NCBI RefSeq assembly: GCF_004210375.1
Contig: NC_134837.1
Span: 168,991,310 to 169,055,309 of the forward strand
Reading direction: 5' to 3'
Source of the DNA: Tachypleus tridentatus
Taxonomy: Eukaryota; Arthropoda; Merostomata; Xiphosura; Limulidae
Length of the DNA stretch: 64,000 nucleotides
Both the position numbers and the translations under genes were made by a program. Shown piece after piece: positions 35,392 through 47,283 of the stretch. Position 1 is the first letter of the stretch. Each line of letters starts with the position of its first letter. Under the pieces are notes generated by a model, which saw only the letters and a program-made list of their open reading frames with translations, did not search any database and was not told where the DNA came from.

Positions 35392-35665
35392 TTTTGGCCC
35401 GGCATGGCCAAGCGTGTTAAGGCGTGCGACTCGTAATCTGAGGGTCGTGGCCCCGTCGCGCCAAACATGCTCGCCCTTTCAGCCGTGGGGGCGTTATAAT
35501 GTTACGGTCAATCCCACTATTCGTTGGTAAAAGAGTAGCCCAAGAGTTGGCGGTGGATGGTGATGACTAGCTGCCTTCCCTCTAGTCTTACACTGCTAAA
35601 TTATGGACGGCTAGCACAGAGAGCCCTCGAGTAGCTTTGTGCGAAATAAAAAAACAAACAATTTT
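35390..35665 (+). mobile_element. SINE-A copy directly after the tRNA-Val-like gene
   Basis: GGCCCGGCATGGCCAAGCG starts at 35396, abutting the TTTT terminator of the tRNA-like gene. AATTTT flanks both ends (35390-35395, 35660-35665), so the insertion used the terminator region as target. Confidence 0.9.
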
Positions 35666-35786
35666 CCTTTTTAATACAAACATATTTTACTATACCAACA
35701 ACAATAGAATTTATAATAACGATTATTACAAATAATGATTTATATACAAAAGTTTTACAAACTTGCAAACAGTATCAAGTCTTCTA

Positions 35787-36194
35787 TTGGGTTGAGGAAT
35801 AATTCGTGAGCGTTTTTTCAAGTTAACAAAATATATTCATAAATGAAACGCTTTTGCAAAATATTTCATGTCATTTGGTAGATAATTTTTTGCTCTAATA
35901 GATGGTGTGTTTGATTTTCATATGTCTTTAATTTTTGCTTTCATTTTCAGCTCATTAAATGGAATGTCAAGTGGACAAAATCGAGCATTTCCGACACCAT
36001 CTGCCTTTCGCATTTAATTTCTTGCAATTTCGTTTAAAACAATGCATACTATATACCTAGGTATTACATGAAATAAAGTATCATAATAAATGTTTTGGGT
36101 GTAATGTGTTCATGCATTGAAGTATTGTATAGTCTTGCATGTAATGCTTGAATGAAATTATTTAAAAACGCTCACGAATTATTCCTCAACCTAA
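35787..36194 (+). mobile_element. Mariner (irritans-type) internal-deletion derivative
   Basis: Perfect 28-bp inverted repeats at 35790-35817 and 36164-36191 (outer part GGTTGAGGAATAATTCGTGA) lie inside ends TTGGGTTG...CAACCTAA, flanked by TA (35785-35786 and 36195-36196). The TIR start TTAGGTTG-like and TA duplication fit mariners. ATG at 35959 begins MECQVDKIEHFRHHLPFAFNF, which resembles a mariner transposase N-terminus, then stops. The rest of the transposase is deleted. The length of 408 bp is MITE-like. Confidence 0.85.
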
Positions 36195-37269
36195 TATTTA
36201 GTCTGGAACTGAATATTTTATCGACGGTTCACGGTGACCGAATTAATTCTATGTTGATACACAAGTACACTTCACTTAATGGGAAGCCAACTAGCGTCTT
36301 TACACGTTTTTCCCGACAAAAATATTTATTGTCCTCGTAGAAATACTAGCGTCCGAAGCTAATTCACTGAAATTAAGCAGTTTTTAATGTTTGAATTTTC
36401 AAAATCTATAAACTTTCTTGGTCAAATATCTGTAGATTTCCGATTAAAAAGCGTTAATCATCATTATAGCTTTCGAAATTAATAGTATACTAACTGTAGC
36501 AAACCAACAATATATAAAACTGTCTCTTGGCGCGCCGATTTATATACTTCAGACAGGTTCTCAAAAGTTCAGTAGGCAATCAAATTTTACTTACATACAT
36601 AGTAAATTGTAGATTCTTACGTTCGAGAGTCTTCCACAAATTTAGTGAATAGGCGGGAATTTCGCAACAAATATTTAACGCTATAAGTTACATGCATTTC
36701 TAAATATATATTACACTGAAACAAACATAGATATTAAAATAGATATTTAGCAGTAAATCCATTACAAATTACATAAACTAAACAGAGTAATTCTTATTAA
36801 TTATTGTATTCTCATAATAACTCGAAATTTGTTAGAATATTTATAAGGACTTAAGAAGAATATTAACATTTGTAACTAAAGTTATTATGAATAAAAGCTG
36901 AAAAGGCCAAACAAAGTAAGCTTGGTGCTTCTTGTCTTTTTAGCAATTTTGCTTTACAGTAATTGAAGCTAACATTATTATTATTTATGTTAACAAAAAC
37001 CTAAAACATTTCTAGTTATTAGGCGACAGATTATTACTGTTAATTATTATACCCTTTTGGAAATTATAATTTATACTGTTAAGATGAGGAATGCTAGACA
37101 AATCATAAAAAAATATAAGAAAATTTGGGCAAAGTAAAGCACTAGTTGCAAAATTATCAGCTAAACTACTAGTGATTTTTTTTATATATTAAAATGCTAA
37201 ATCCACATAACCGGTGAACTGAGTACAGATGTTCTATTGTGTACCTTTGCACTTAACAACAAACAAAAC

Positions 37270-37521
37270 ATTTTTTTTTTAAATTTTGCACAAAGCTACT
37301 CGAGGGCTATCTGTGCTAGCCGTCCCCAATTTAGCAGTGGGAAGGCAGTTAGTCATCACCACCCACCGCCAACTCCTGGGCTACTCTTTTGCCAACGAAT
37401 AGTAGGATTGACCATCAAATTAGAACTCACCACAGCTGAAAGGACGAGCATGTTTGGTGCGACGGGGATGCGAACCCGCGACCCTCAGATTACGAGTCGC
37501 ACGCCTTAATACGCTTGGCCT
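37270..37521 (-). mobile_element. SINE-A copy with small internal deletion
   Basis: Tail T-run, body lacking about 20 bp after TTTAGCAGTG, box B GGGATGCGAACCCGCG; it ends ACGCTTGGCC without the final head bases. Confidence 0.88.
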
Positions 37522-38302
37522 AGAGGTACGTATCACTTGAGCACAGCTTTCTATATTATCCATCGTCATAAAATTTCAGTATTATTATTAGGGAAAAGGT
37601 GAAATGGTAAAGCGATTGTATCTTTAGATTAAAATTAAATGCTACTTTATGGCTAATGTGGAACGTGGTAGTATATTCCTAAAACTAAGACGAGAAATGT
37701 TCAGTATACCCTTGGGTAGATCTGCACTTATAACCATTTGTTTGAGAATTGTCTGAAAGTAATTCTAATAAATAGACTTGAAAGATAATTTCTAAGTTCG
37801 TCAACTTTCGATCCATACTGATGTGACTGATATATATCCAAAGTGGTTAACGTATACTGGAAACTAAGTAGGCGGAACGTAAATTTCTTATGATAGACTT
37901 TGACATTTTATTCGTATTTTCCAATGTGTACTAGTCGGACGCCATCTCGCTGCGTAAAGAAATAAAGCTAGTATAATTCTACGTAGATCTGTATTAAAGT
38001 AACAGTTTTACGTTTTAGTATGGGAATTATGACTTGTTAGTGTGCCGACGGATTTATATTGCACTGCTGTTTCTAGTTTGATATTTAACGTTGAATTAAA
38101 TCAGAAAAAAATTAAGTTTAAAGTAAACATTATTAGGGTGAATAGCTTAAAATATATTTGTATTAAGAAATAAAATAAAAATAATCAGTGTTGTTGGTAA
38201 ACACTATAGATTTGATACATCTCTACATTTAATTAACTTCCAAATTTAAATTAGAATTTTAACTCATTTCAGGCTGTTTCATGGTGTAATACGTAATTGC
38301 CT

Positions 38303-38416
38303 TACGTTAGTACAGCGATAAGTCTACCGATTTATAACTCAAAACCAGGGTTTCGATTCCGCTCGGTGGACTCAGCAGATAGCTCCATGTGGCTTTGCTG
38401 TAAGAAACACACACGT
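38303..38416 (+). mobile_element. SINE-B copy
   Basis: GTTAGTACAGCGATAAGTC, GGGTTTCGATTCCGC, CAGCAGATAGCTCCATGTGG, tail GTAAGAAACACACAC. Confidence 0.87.
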
Positions 38417-38889
38417 CACAATTACTCTTAAAAAATGTATTAAAGCGTCATGTCATAACTGAATGCGTACACCAACTTATTTGCAATTGTGAATAATATA
38501 TGTAATTTTCAGAATAATAATGAAATTTACAGTAAAAAATGAAACTGAAACCATGTGACATAAAATAGAAGAGAAAATCATATTTTGTGGTCGTTAAATC
38601 AATCGGGTATGAGAAGCAATCTAAAATTATTTCTATGGCCAGGCAAATTACCATCTACAGAGACTCAACGCAACAAAAACGATGACCTTTCCAAGATGAC
38701 TTCTTTGTGGAACGTTTACAGTGTTACATAGTGTTATTCAGCCTATTATGGGATATGTATGACGCAGAATATGTTACCTTGATTTGTTATGATATCAAAC
38801 AGGTAGATAAAAAACTAATTCTCAACATCATATATATTTGACATATTTATATTTAAGAATACGCTCAAAAAGGACATAAGTGTTTTTTT

Positions 38890-39003
38890 TGTGTTTTCTT
38901 ATAGCAAAGCCACATCGGGTTATCTGCTCAGCCCACCGAGGGTAATCGAACCCCTGATTTTAGCGTTGTAAATCCGGAGACATACTGCTATACTAGCTGG
39001 GGG
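38890..39003 (-). mobile_element. SINE-B copy
   Basis: Reversed tail TGTGTTTTCTTATAGC, module, box B GGTAATCGAACCCC, and a head ending near CTATACTAGCTGGGG. Confidence 0.87.
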
Positions 39004-39230
39004 AAGGGACATAAGAAAAAAAGACTTACTAATTTAGATTCACTTGTATTCGGTAACGAGGTGAAACGTTGATAGCGAACAAGATTATTTATGATTTAAC
39101 TTACACTAGATAGAATCTTATAGAGTAAGCCATTGATAACTGTTAAAATTTTATCTTATTTTATATTACCTGTTGTAAACTAATGGAATTTTGATTTACT
39201 TTCTTTAGCCTTTATAAAACTCTGCTACAG

Positions 39231-39510
39231 GCTTGGCATGGCCAGGTGATTAGGGTACTTGATTCGCAATTCGAGGGTTACGGGTTCCAATCTCCGTCAC
39301 ACCAAACATGCTCGCTCTTCTAACCGTGGGGGCGTTAATAATGTGATGGTCAATCCCACTATTCGTTGGTAAAAGAGTATCCCAAGAGTTGATGGTGGGT
39401 GGTGATAACTAGTTGCCTTGCCTCTAGTCTTACACTGCTAAATTAGGGACGGCTGGCACAGATAGCCCTCGAGTAGCTTTGTGCGAAATTCTAAAACAAA
39501 CAAACAAACA
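39231..39510 (+). mobile_element. SINE-A copy, full length
   Basis: GGCTTGGCATGGCCAGGTG to a tail ACAAACAAACAAAC. Box B is altered to GGGTTCCAATC. Confidence 0.92.
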
Positions 39511-40277
39511 TACTTATATGACGAAGTTCACGACGAAATACGTGAGGTTAATAAATGACAAGAGACATGAAACTTTATGCGAGAAAAATTATACAAAGCA
39601 TGCAGCTGAAGAAATACCTAAATGTTTCACTGAGAAAAAATAAAGTTATTGGAAGAAAAATAAATTTAAATGCGAGATTTCAAGAATATAGTTGTGGATT
39701 TTCAACACTATTTATATTGATCTAAGCTATAACACTTACAATTGAGAATTAAGCTTTTAAAAAGTCATTGTTTTGCCACGTTTTTAAATCTTGTTCTTAT
39801 CCTTAAAATAATTTAAAAAATTCACAGTTCGAATCAGTTTCCTTAACCTCGTTAAAAGCTTGATAAATACCACTACTGTAAGAATGTATACTGAATTAAT
39901 GTATAGTATAAAATAATCAGGAACTGTCAAATGTTTTATTGATATTTATGTTAAAAAACTAAATTTTCAAAAACCACTACAGTAAATGAGCTCACATTAT
40001 TAAGGAATAGAATGTAATTGTACAAGCATTTAAGAATAATGTGAATGATTTTTTGTGCCCATATAAATAATCAAGTGATTTACAAAAACTATCGTATAGA
40101 TTATAAACCAGTTTCGTTATCTATGAAAATTATGCCATCTAACATCACGAGTACGTCTTATCTATGAAAGAGATACAAGTAGTATCTGTCAGCTTAAGTT
40201 AATATTAGTGAAAGTCATTCAAAAGGAATTATTAAACAAATAGTTTCGCAGTGTAGATGAATTACAACCGTTATCTA

Positions 40278-40406
40278 AGATTAACGTTTATTGGTACTAA
40301 ATGTGGTGCTGCAGATAATTAGATTAACGTTCATTGGTACTAAATGTGATACTGCAGATAATTAGATTAAGGTTTATTGATACTGAATGTGGTACTGCAG
40401 ATAATT
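40278..40406 (+). repeat. Minisatellite, three 43-bp units
   Basis: AGATTAACGTTTATTGGTAC and CTGCAGATAATT recur at 40278, 40321 and 40364. Confidence 0.92.
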
Positions 40407-40810
40407 TCGTTAACTCTAAGTTAATTCTTCTTCAAATCAAAATCAAGCTTTTGCGTTTCACACTCACATCAACCTTTCATTGTGTATTTTTCACTGAGAG
40501 AAACTACACTTATATTCCGTTAATTTTACATTGTTCTAATACAGTTTTCATGCGTGGGAGAAAAAACCCTACGTTTATTGCAGACATATTAGTAGTAAGG
40601 AATGAAACTACAATTATATGATTCTGGAAGAAATATAGTAATTATTATATAGACGTACAATTTGTGATGTATACATTTATTTCTTCGTCAAAAAAATTAT
40701 AAAAGGGCGAAAATAGCTTATTTCAATATACTTAAATGAGTGAGGGTGCATTTGGGGTTCCGACGAAATATTCATAAGTTGTTTATTTACTCAGTGCTTT
40801 CATTTAATAC

Positions 40811-40920
40811 GCCCCTAGTGGCTCAGCTGTAAGCTATAACGCTAAATGTAGTATTCAATCTCTGCAATGAATATATCGCAACTAGCTAATTGTGCAGGTT
40901 TGTTCTTGAAACAAACAAAC
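40811..40920 (+). mobile_element. SINE-C-like copy, diverged
   Basis: GCCCCTAGTGGCTCAGCTG, TATTCAATCTCTGCAATG, and an AAACAAACAAAC tail. Confidence 0.5.
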
Positions 40921-41010
40921 AAAACCATTTAACATACCATTAAAATACATTCCAGCAAGGAACGCTTAATAGTCGAGGTCGTGTGTGTGTCTTTTTTATT
41001 TGAGAAAAGA

Positions 41011-42094
41011 GGTGCTGTCAGTGGCGGCGCCAAGGGGAGGGCTTGGGGGGCTTGAATCCCCCCCCAAATGAGCCAAGCTCCCCTCAGATCCCCAATGTTG
41101 TTACCTACATATATTCATAAAATATGGAAAACACAATCGTCGTTGTTGCTTAACAATTAACATCAAAGTGACATAGATCTGTAGAACTCAACGTCTTCAT
41201 TAAGACGGAAGAATGTGTCATGCGTCCCATAGCAACTACTGAATGCACTGAAACTCATGCGGCTGTATTGCCGCTCCCTGTGTAATGCAATTCTATCTTG
41301 AGCTTTGACAAAGATTATACAATCACGTTGATTTTAAGTTACAACAGATCATCAGGGATTTTACTTAATAAACCAAAGGTTTCACAGGTATTTACTCATT
41401 AATTTCATTTATCTTTTATTGAAAAGTAAAACATAGCATACATGTATAAGTGTATTGTGTATAGGTCAAAACTATGAAGTATTAAAACCGGTGTTGTGTC
41501 CTCTGTGAGATCATTTTTTATTGTGCATCAACCATCCAAAATTTCCTGCCAATCACCAGAACAGTTGCATTGTTTTGAAGTAATATTGAGTATACACACA
41601 TCATGATGAAAGGTAATTAGCCTGATAGTGATTTTACTTTTCCTCAGAGTGTATTAACTTCACATGGGATAATTCGTTTCTGCTATGTAAACTATGTCTT
41701 TATGTTATATTTCTTTTGATTTGTAGCTTTACTCTTAATGGTATGTTAAATGTTCAATCTAACCTAATCTTGATGTTCTTTATTATTATGTATTACCTTG
41801 GGTGGAATTTAGGTGAGCTTCCTCTTTTACGTATACGTATATTTTCATAAACAAATTATTTCTAATATGTAATAATGAATTATTAATCAGAGTATGAGTT
41901 TTCAATGAAAACTGGATTGAAAACGCAGTTCAAAATAGCGCACCTTTCTGAAATGTACCTTGGTATTTACATTATTATAATTTACCATCTATATTTTATA
42001 TTGATGGCATTTTGGGAAACCCCTCCAAACGTTACCTCAGCCCCCCCTCCCATCTCCCCAACGAAAATATCCTAGTGCCGCCACTGGGTGCTGT
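41011..42094. mobile_element. Non-autonomous hAT element with perfect 8-bp target-site duplication
   Basis: The element runs 41019-42086. It begins CAGTGGCGGCGCC and ends GTGCCGCCACTG, inverted with small differences. GGTGCTGT flanks it exactly on both sides (41011-41018 and 42087-42094), the 8-bp duplication expected of hAT insertion. Both subterminal regions carry G- or C-runs (CCCCCCCC near 41060, CCCCCCC near 42045). The 1,068-bp interior holds no open frame resembling a transposase. The intact duplication suggests a fairly recent insertion driven in trans. Confidence 0.9.
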
Positions 42095-42667
42095 GAATTT
42101 TATTGTTTGTGCCCATTAGTGTTTCTTGGTTTAGAGCAGTGGTGAATAAGAAAAGGTATGTATTCCATGGATTTAAGATCGTTTTACATGTGTATCATAC
42201 TCCGGAAAGTTTTCAATATGGTGTAAGGATATGTTTTTTTTTTAAATTAAAATAACTATACGCCAAATTACACATATATAATTTATATATTTTCATATCA
42301 TGATGGTGTTTGATTAGTTTGACAAATAAGCTCACTGATTTTAAAACACAGTGTCCTTGAGCCACTGCGGCTTGTGCCCTCTTAGCTGCAGACATCCTTT
42401 GTTCATTGTATCGCGTAACCGGTCTTGGTTCTTTTGTTTTGTATTTTCTTGTCTTGGTACTGTCTCAGTCCTTCACTAAGTTTGGCGAATGACCTCGTTT
42501 ACTTTGTTAAAACAAACTCAATTGCACGTGTTCAAATTTAGTTGTTTGTTTAACAGGTTTGTTTTGATTCAGCCAGGCGCTTTGTGTGATTTTTATATGA
42601 ATATCAAATGCTATTTAGTTTATATATATTTAACACAATAAGCTCAACACAGATTTTAGGCTCCTTA

Positions 42668-42753
42668 GTGTGTGTGGTGTTTTCTTATAGCAAAGCTACA
42701 CCGCACTATCTGCTAAGTCCACCGAGGGGAATCGAACTCCTGATTTTAGCGGT
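42668..42753 (-). mobile_element. SINE-B copy, head truncated
   Basis: GTGTTTTCTTATAGCAAAGC, GGGGAATCGAACTCC and GATTTTAGCGGT; the final head portion is missing. Confidence 0.82.
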
Positions 42754-43075
42754 GACTGTTTTAACATCTTGAAGTTAGTTACTTAATAAATTTAGTTCGA
42801 GTAGGGATATTTATTTCGAAGTTTAAAAATAATTTATAAAATTATATTTTATATTTATATTATTTTCGCTTATATTTACTGGTATTTAATGATACTTTTA
42901 TAACTATTAAACGGCAACAGACTGGTAAATTATCTGGTTTTCGAAGTGATTACATCGGGCCTGATATCTCATTTATGTTTCAGAAATGGTACCCCGTGCA
43001 GGCCTTAGGTTTATAAGTAAGTTGTCACACGTAAATTGAAATATGTCCGTTATTTTTATCTCTCGCAAAAGTATC

Positions 43076-43192
43076 TCCCGGTGGGACAGCGGTAAGTCTT
43101 CTGATTTGAAATGTTAAAACAAGAGGCTCGATTGACCTCGGATAACACAATAGATGACCTCTGTGGCTCTACTATAACGAAACATACACTCA
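43076..43192 (+). mobile_element. SINE-B copy, diverged
   Basis: TCCCGGTGGGACAGCGGTAA, GAGGCTCGATTGACC, then a module altered to GATGACCTCTGTGGC. Confidence 0.78.
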
Positions 43193-43644
43193 TGCAAAAG
43201 TGTAGAAAAACATGTGATGTTTCATATTTTACAATAGCACTTTGTCACCCCATGTAAACCTCAATTTGAAAACGTTTCTTTGTGAGGCAAAGCTCCTCTA
43301 AATCCTTTGCTAACGCTAAACCTATTAATGGAACCAAGTATGTTTTTTTCTGCTGCTTATATACCAGAAGGTTTCCTAAGGATTTTTTTTTCCTCAACTT
43401 TAGAGTTATATTTTAACTTCTTTATGACGTCACTTATATACTGGCCTTGTGACAAATGATCAAAAAAATTGAAGAACGTTCTAGTAAATACATTCGTTTA
43501 TCAACTTTGGAAAGAAATTTTATAATCTTAAATATATGTTTTTGTAAGTTTCACTTGAACTTACTTATATATAGGTGAATTTTTAACAGCACAAATAGTT
43601 TTACAGACACAAAATTTGTGATCAACTGTACAATAGGAAAATGA

Positions 43645-43766
43645 CCCTCGCTAGTACAGCGGTAAGTCTACGGATTTACAACGCTAAAATCAGGGATTCG
43701 TTTCCCCTCGGTGGGCTCAGCAGATAGCCCGTTGCGGCTTTGTTATAAGAAAACACACACACACAA
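43645..43766 (+). mobile_element. SINE-B copy, near consensus
   Basis: CCCTCGCTAGTACAGCGGTA, TCAGGGATTCGTTTCCC, CAGCAGATAGCCCG, tail AAAACACACACACACA. Confidence 0.9.
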
Positions 43767-43779
43767 TAAGAAGATACCT

Positions 43780-43842
43780 GTTATGTACTGTCTAGGTACT
43801 GTTATGTACTGTCTGGGTACTGTTATGTACTGTCTGGGTACT
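43780..43842 (+). repeat. Minisatellite, three 21-bp units
   Basis: GTTATGTACTGTCTGGGTAC plus one base is repeated exactly, apart from one A/G change in the first unit. It sits just after a SINE-B tail. Confidence 0.9.
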
Positions 43843-44356
43843 ATTTAAGATCACTTCTTACTCCACATTAAAGAGTAATCGCTCAGGACCATTTTTAAAG
43901 CTTTACAAAAAAGTAGGATCATTATTCCAATACCTAAAAACCACCTCAATAGCAACGAAGAACATAAACGTATCAACAGTTTATTTAAGTGGAGGTAGCA
44001 TGCAGTGAAAATATTTTAAAATAACGTATTTATCCCTAAACTGTAGGTTACCTATCCAAATGCGACAGTCTTATTCGATAGTATTAATTTTCAACGCTGT
44101 TAGTTCAGTAATATTTTACTAAACGTTGCAGTTTTTGATGATATTTTCAGTACGCATTATTCGTGACATTTTGTGTGTGTTTCACAGAGTTTAGAACAGT
44201 GCCTTGGACACTAATATGTTGTAGATAAAAAAGAAAAAAACAACAACAACACAAAAATGTATTGTTTCAAACTTCCCAACAGTCAAGACAAGTAGACTCT
44301 GAAACAGTCTTCAGTGTAACGAAATTGTTCAACATGCACAATATGGTGCTTATAAG

Positions 44357-44576
44357 CCCGGCATGGTCAGGTAGTTAAGGCATTCGACTTGTAATCTGAT
44401 GGTCGTTGGTTCGAATCACCATCACACCGAACATGCTCACCATTTTAGCCCTGAGGGCGTTATAATGTGACGGTCAATCCCATTATTTGTTGGTAAAAGA
44501 TTAGTCCAAGATTTGGCGCTACGTGGTGATGACTTGCTGCATTCCCTCTAGTCGTACGCTGCTAAATTAAGGACGC
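44357..44576 (+). mobile_element. SINE-A copy, tail truncated
   Basis: GCCCGGCATGGTCAGGTAG to GCTGCTAAATTAAGGACG; it lacks the last 50 bp. Confidence 0.87.
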
Positions 44577-44688
44577 CATTTATAATGTTGTACTGTACTG
44601 TTATTATTGTACAGAAGAGGTACACCAGTGAATCGTTGGTTGTCGTATGTGATAAAGCGAAGAAAGGATAAGGTTCGCGTTTTAAAGG

Positions 44689-44930
44689 TTTGTTTTTGAA
44701 TTTCGTGCAAAACTACATGAGGGCTATTTGTGCTAGCCGTCCCTAATTTAGCAGTTTAAAACTAGAGGGAAGGCAGCTAGTCATCACCACCCAACGCCAA
44801 CTCTTGAGCTACTTTTTTACCATCGAACAGTGGGATTGACCGTACCAGTAACGGGAGTGACGAGGATTCGATTCCGCGACCCTCAGATTACCAGGCGAGT
44901 GCCTTAACCACCTCACCATGTCGGGCCTAG
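44689..44930 (-). mobile_element. SINE-A copy with internal deletion
   Basis: It runs from tail GGTTTGTTTTTGAATTTC to CACCATGTCGGGCC. The section between GATTGACCGT and the box B region is shortened. Confidence 0.88.
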
Positions 44931-45229
44931 TTTTACAAGTAATCAGTATCTATCTTTACAAATTTTCTGTAAGATATTAAAGGATATACTAACTGGATCT
45001 TATTGTAATTTTAAAAAGAATGTTAAATGAAGTTTCATTTTACACATTACTGATGGTGTCTAACTAAAAACTGATTCGAACGTAGTGTTGTTTTAGGATT
45101 ATTTTTTCAGCTAATTGTTCATTAATTATACTTTTAGAATATTTTTGATGAAGTTTCAACACCATGATAATTCATATTCCATGACATAAATATCTTACTG
45201 TTTTTGTTGAAAGTTACAGAATAGACTTA

Positions 45230-45310
45230 TGGACTATCTGTGCTCCAACCACACGTAGGAATTGCCCCCAGATCTTAGGCTTGTAAGTTCGTAAAGTTAC
45301 CGCTGATCTA
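45230..45310 (-). mobile_element. SINE-C fragment
   Basis: GGACTATCTGTGCTCCAACC, GGAATTGCCCCCAGATCT and AGTTACCGCTGAT correspond to a reversed C copy lacking its tail. Confidence 0.5.
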
Positions 45311-45515
45311 TCAGAGTATCTATCTTCTTATATGTATAATATTAAGACTATTTATGTCTGATCGTTATCTATTTGAATTGCTGTGTAAGTTTATAACAAT
45401 AAAAACCTCTTTATTTAGTAGATGTTCTTTTAGATGAATTCATATATACGCTCTATTAGATTAACTTCTTATATTTGTAAAATACTTTTATCTCAATATT
45501 TTATTAAGCAAGTAT

Positions 45516-45618
45516 AAATTCTACGAATTTACAACGCTAACATAAGGGGTTCTATTCCCCTTGGTGGACTCAGCAGATAGCCCCATGTAGCTTTGCCATA
45601 AGAAAACACACAAACAAG
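45516..45618 (+). mobile_element. SINE-B copy, 5' truncated
   Basis: It begins within the head at TCTACGAATTTACAACGC and retains box B GGGGTTCTATTCCCC, the module and the CACACAAAC tail. Confidence 0.85.
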
Positions 45619-45629
45619 TAACAATAAAT

Positions 45630-45735
45630 CCCACAGTGTTTCAGCGGTAAGATTAATGAAATTAGAATGATAAGTTCTGAAGTTCAATTCTTCTCAGTGG
45701 ACAGAACACGTATAGTCCATTTTGCTCTAAAACAA
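45630..45735 (+). mobile_element. Diverged tRNA-SINE, B or C type
   Basis: CCCACAGTGTTTCAGCGGTA, AGTTCAATTCTTCTCAG and an AAACAAACAG tail, immediately after a SINE-B. Confidence 0.5.
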
Positions 45736-46148
45736 ACAGACCAAAAGTGACAGTTGAATCCCTTAAACAGTATAGTGCTGCTGTCTATTGATACTATAAT
45801 GTATAAAATGTAATAGAGTATGCATGTTTATCCTTTTCTTATGAGGTAAAAAGCCAGTTATAAAACTTGTAGTTTAGTTTATTATTATTCTAGCTTGTAC
45901 TAAAATAAACAGTGTTTTTAGGAGAATCATACATCAATAAACACTAAAGCGAACCCATGTGGACCTTTACCTCTGTATTCACCAGAGTTTGAGCACGATA
46001 TATGTTTATATCCATTAATAAAGTACATTATTACTCAACAAAATTTGTTCGCACGAAATGTATCTTCAAAATTTTTTTCTCTCTTATCTCAGAGTGTATT
46101 AAGTTATGTGTAAGGATATGTCATGTTATTAGTTGCTGTCTAATGTCC

Positions 46149-46177
46149 AAATGTCATTTTGTTTTAAAATGACATTT
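46149..46177. other. Perfect 12-bp hairpin
   Basis: AAATGTCATTTT and AAAATGACATTT are separated by 5 bp and followed by a T-run. Confidence 0.6.
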
Positions 46178-46410
46178 TTTTTTCGATCACCGGGTCGAGA
46201 ATATTGAAATGAACAAGAATGGACATAGTGTTAACAGCGATGTAGATTTACAAGTTTTACACCTAAATTGAAATAGAGTTTGTAGAAAACCTTTTTTATG
46301 CTATATAAATTAATCATGTATAAACAATCTAATTTGTTAGTTTTTATTCTAAGGTAAAAATACCATGATACGCAAATTAAAAACACGAGATAATAACAGT
46401 GTAATATTTA

Positions 46411-46590
46411 TTTGTTTAGAGTCCTTGCGCAGAGCTACATAAGGCTATCTATACACAGCCATTTCTAATTTAGAACTGGCAGGTTACAGAGACGGCAGCT
46501 AGTTAACAGCACCCACTGCCAACTTTTGGGCTATTCATTTATGACCAAATAATGGAATTTGACGGTAGCCGTTATAACGCATACACGACT
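46411..46590 (-). mobile_element. Ancient SINE-A copy
   Basis: CTTGCGCAGAGCTACATAAG, CCAACTTTTGGGCTATTC and CGTTATAACGCATAC are in A-family order; the head is gone. Confidence 0.65.
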
Positions 46591-47148
46591 TTGAAATGCA
46601 AAGTGCAACTTTTGTAATAACAGGACGGGAAAAATGATCTCTTAGGCTCCCACGCATGTGTCCTCATCAGGCTCACATTGTAGAATGTAAAGTGAAATGT
46701 GAAATAAGAATGTAACATTAAATGATCGTGGATCACGGTTATTACAACTTTCATATGACCCAAAAGCTTTAATTTTGTAACTGGTTGTTTATTGTTAGAA
46801 TATCATAGTAATAATGTGAAAAAGAAAGTTTATTTATTTTTTCTTGTAGTTCTTTTTTCAGAGCTTTTGATATTTGATTAATGTATACTAAGTGAAAAGT
46901 CAAATTGATTACGCGTTTAGCCAATAGATGGCACTAAATCCTATACTTCCAATTTTACTTTTTAAAGAAAATTTATGCTTGACACTTGGAATATTAACAT
47001 ATTAAACACGCTACCAATTATAAATTTACCCTAGTGCTTTACACCTGGCATACTTTATTCCAAACTAATTATTGTAAGCACGATTTGTATTAATACAGTT
47101 TATTAGGTTTATTAAACTAAACGGTCACTTGCAAAGTCTTTCATTCTT

Positions 47149-47186
47149 AACCTAAATATGACCTAGAAAGGTCGAAACGTTGTTCT
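47149..47186 (+). ncRNA. Decayed hammerhead-like motif
   Basis: Helix II TGACC/GGTC and GAAACGTT are retained, but the core CTGATGA reads CTAAATA. Loss of core G5 and G8 should abolish cleavage. Confidence 0.5.
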
Positions 47187-47245
47187 CTCCTTATCAATAA
47201 AAGTGTTAAGACATGTGTCCGGCAACAATCACTTGCAAACTTTCT

Positions 47246-47283
47246 TAACCTGATGATGACCAAGGAAGGTCGAAACGTTGTTC
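47246..47283 (+). ncRNA. Hammerhead ribozyme-like motif with canonical core
   Basis: The core CTGATGA (47250-47256), helix II TGACC-AAGGAA-GGTC and GAAACGTT (47272-47279) are all canonical. Helix I is weak: only three pairs, AAC with GTT, next to the core, so efficient cleavage is uncertain. Confidence 0.55.
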
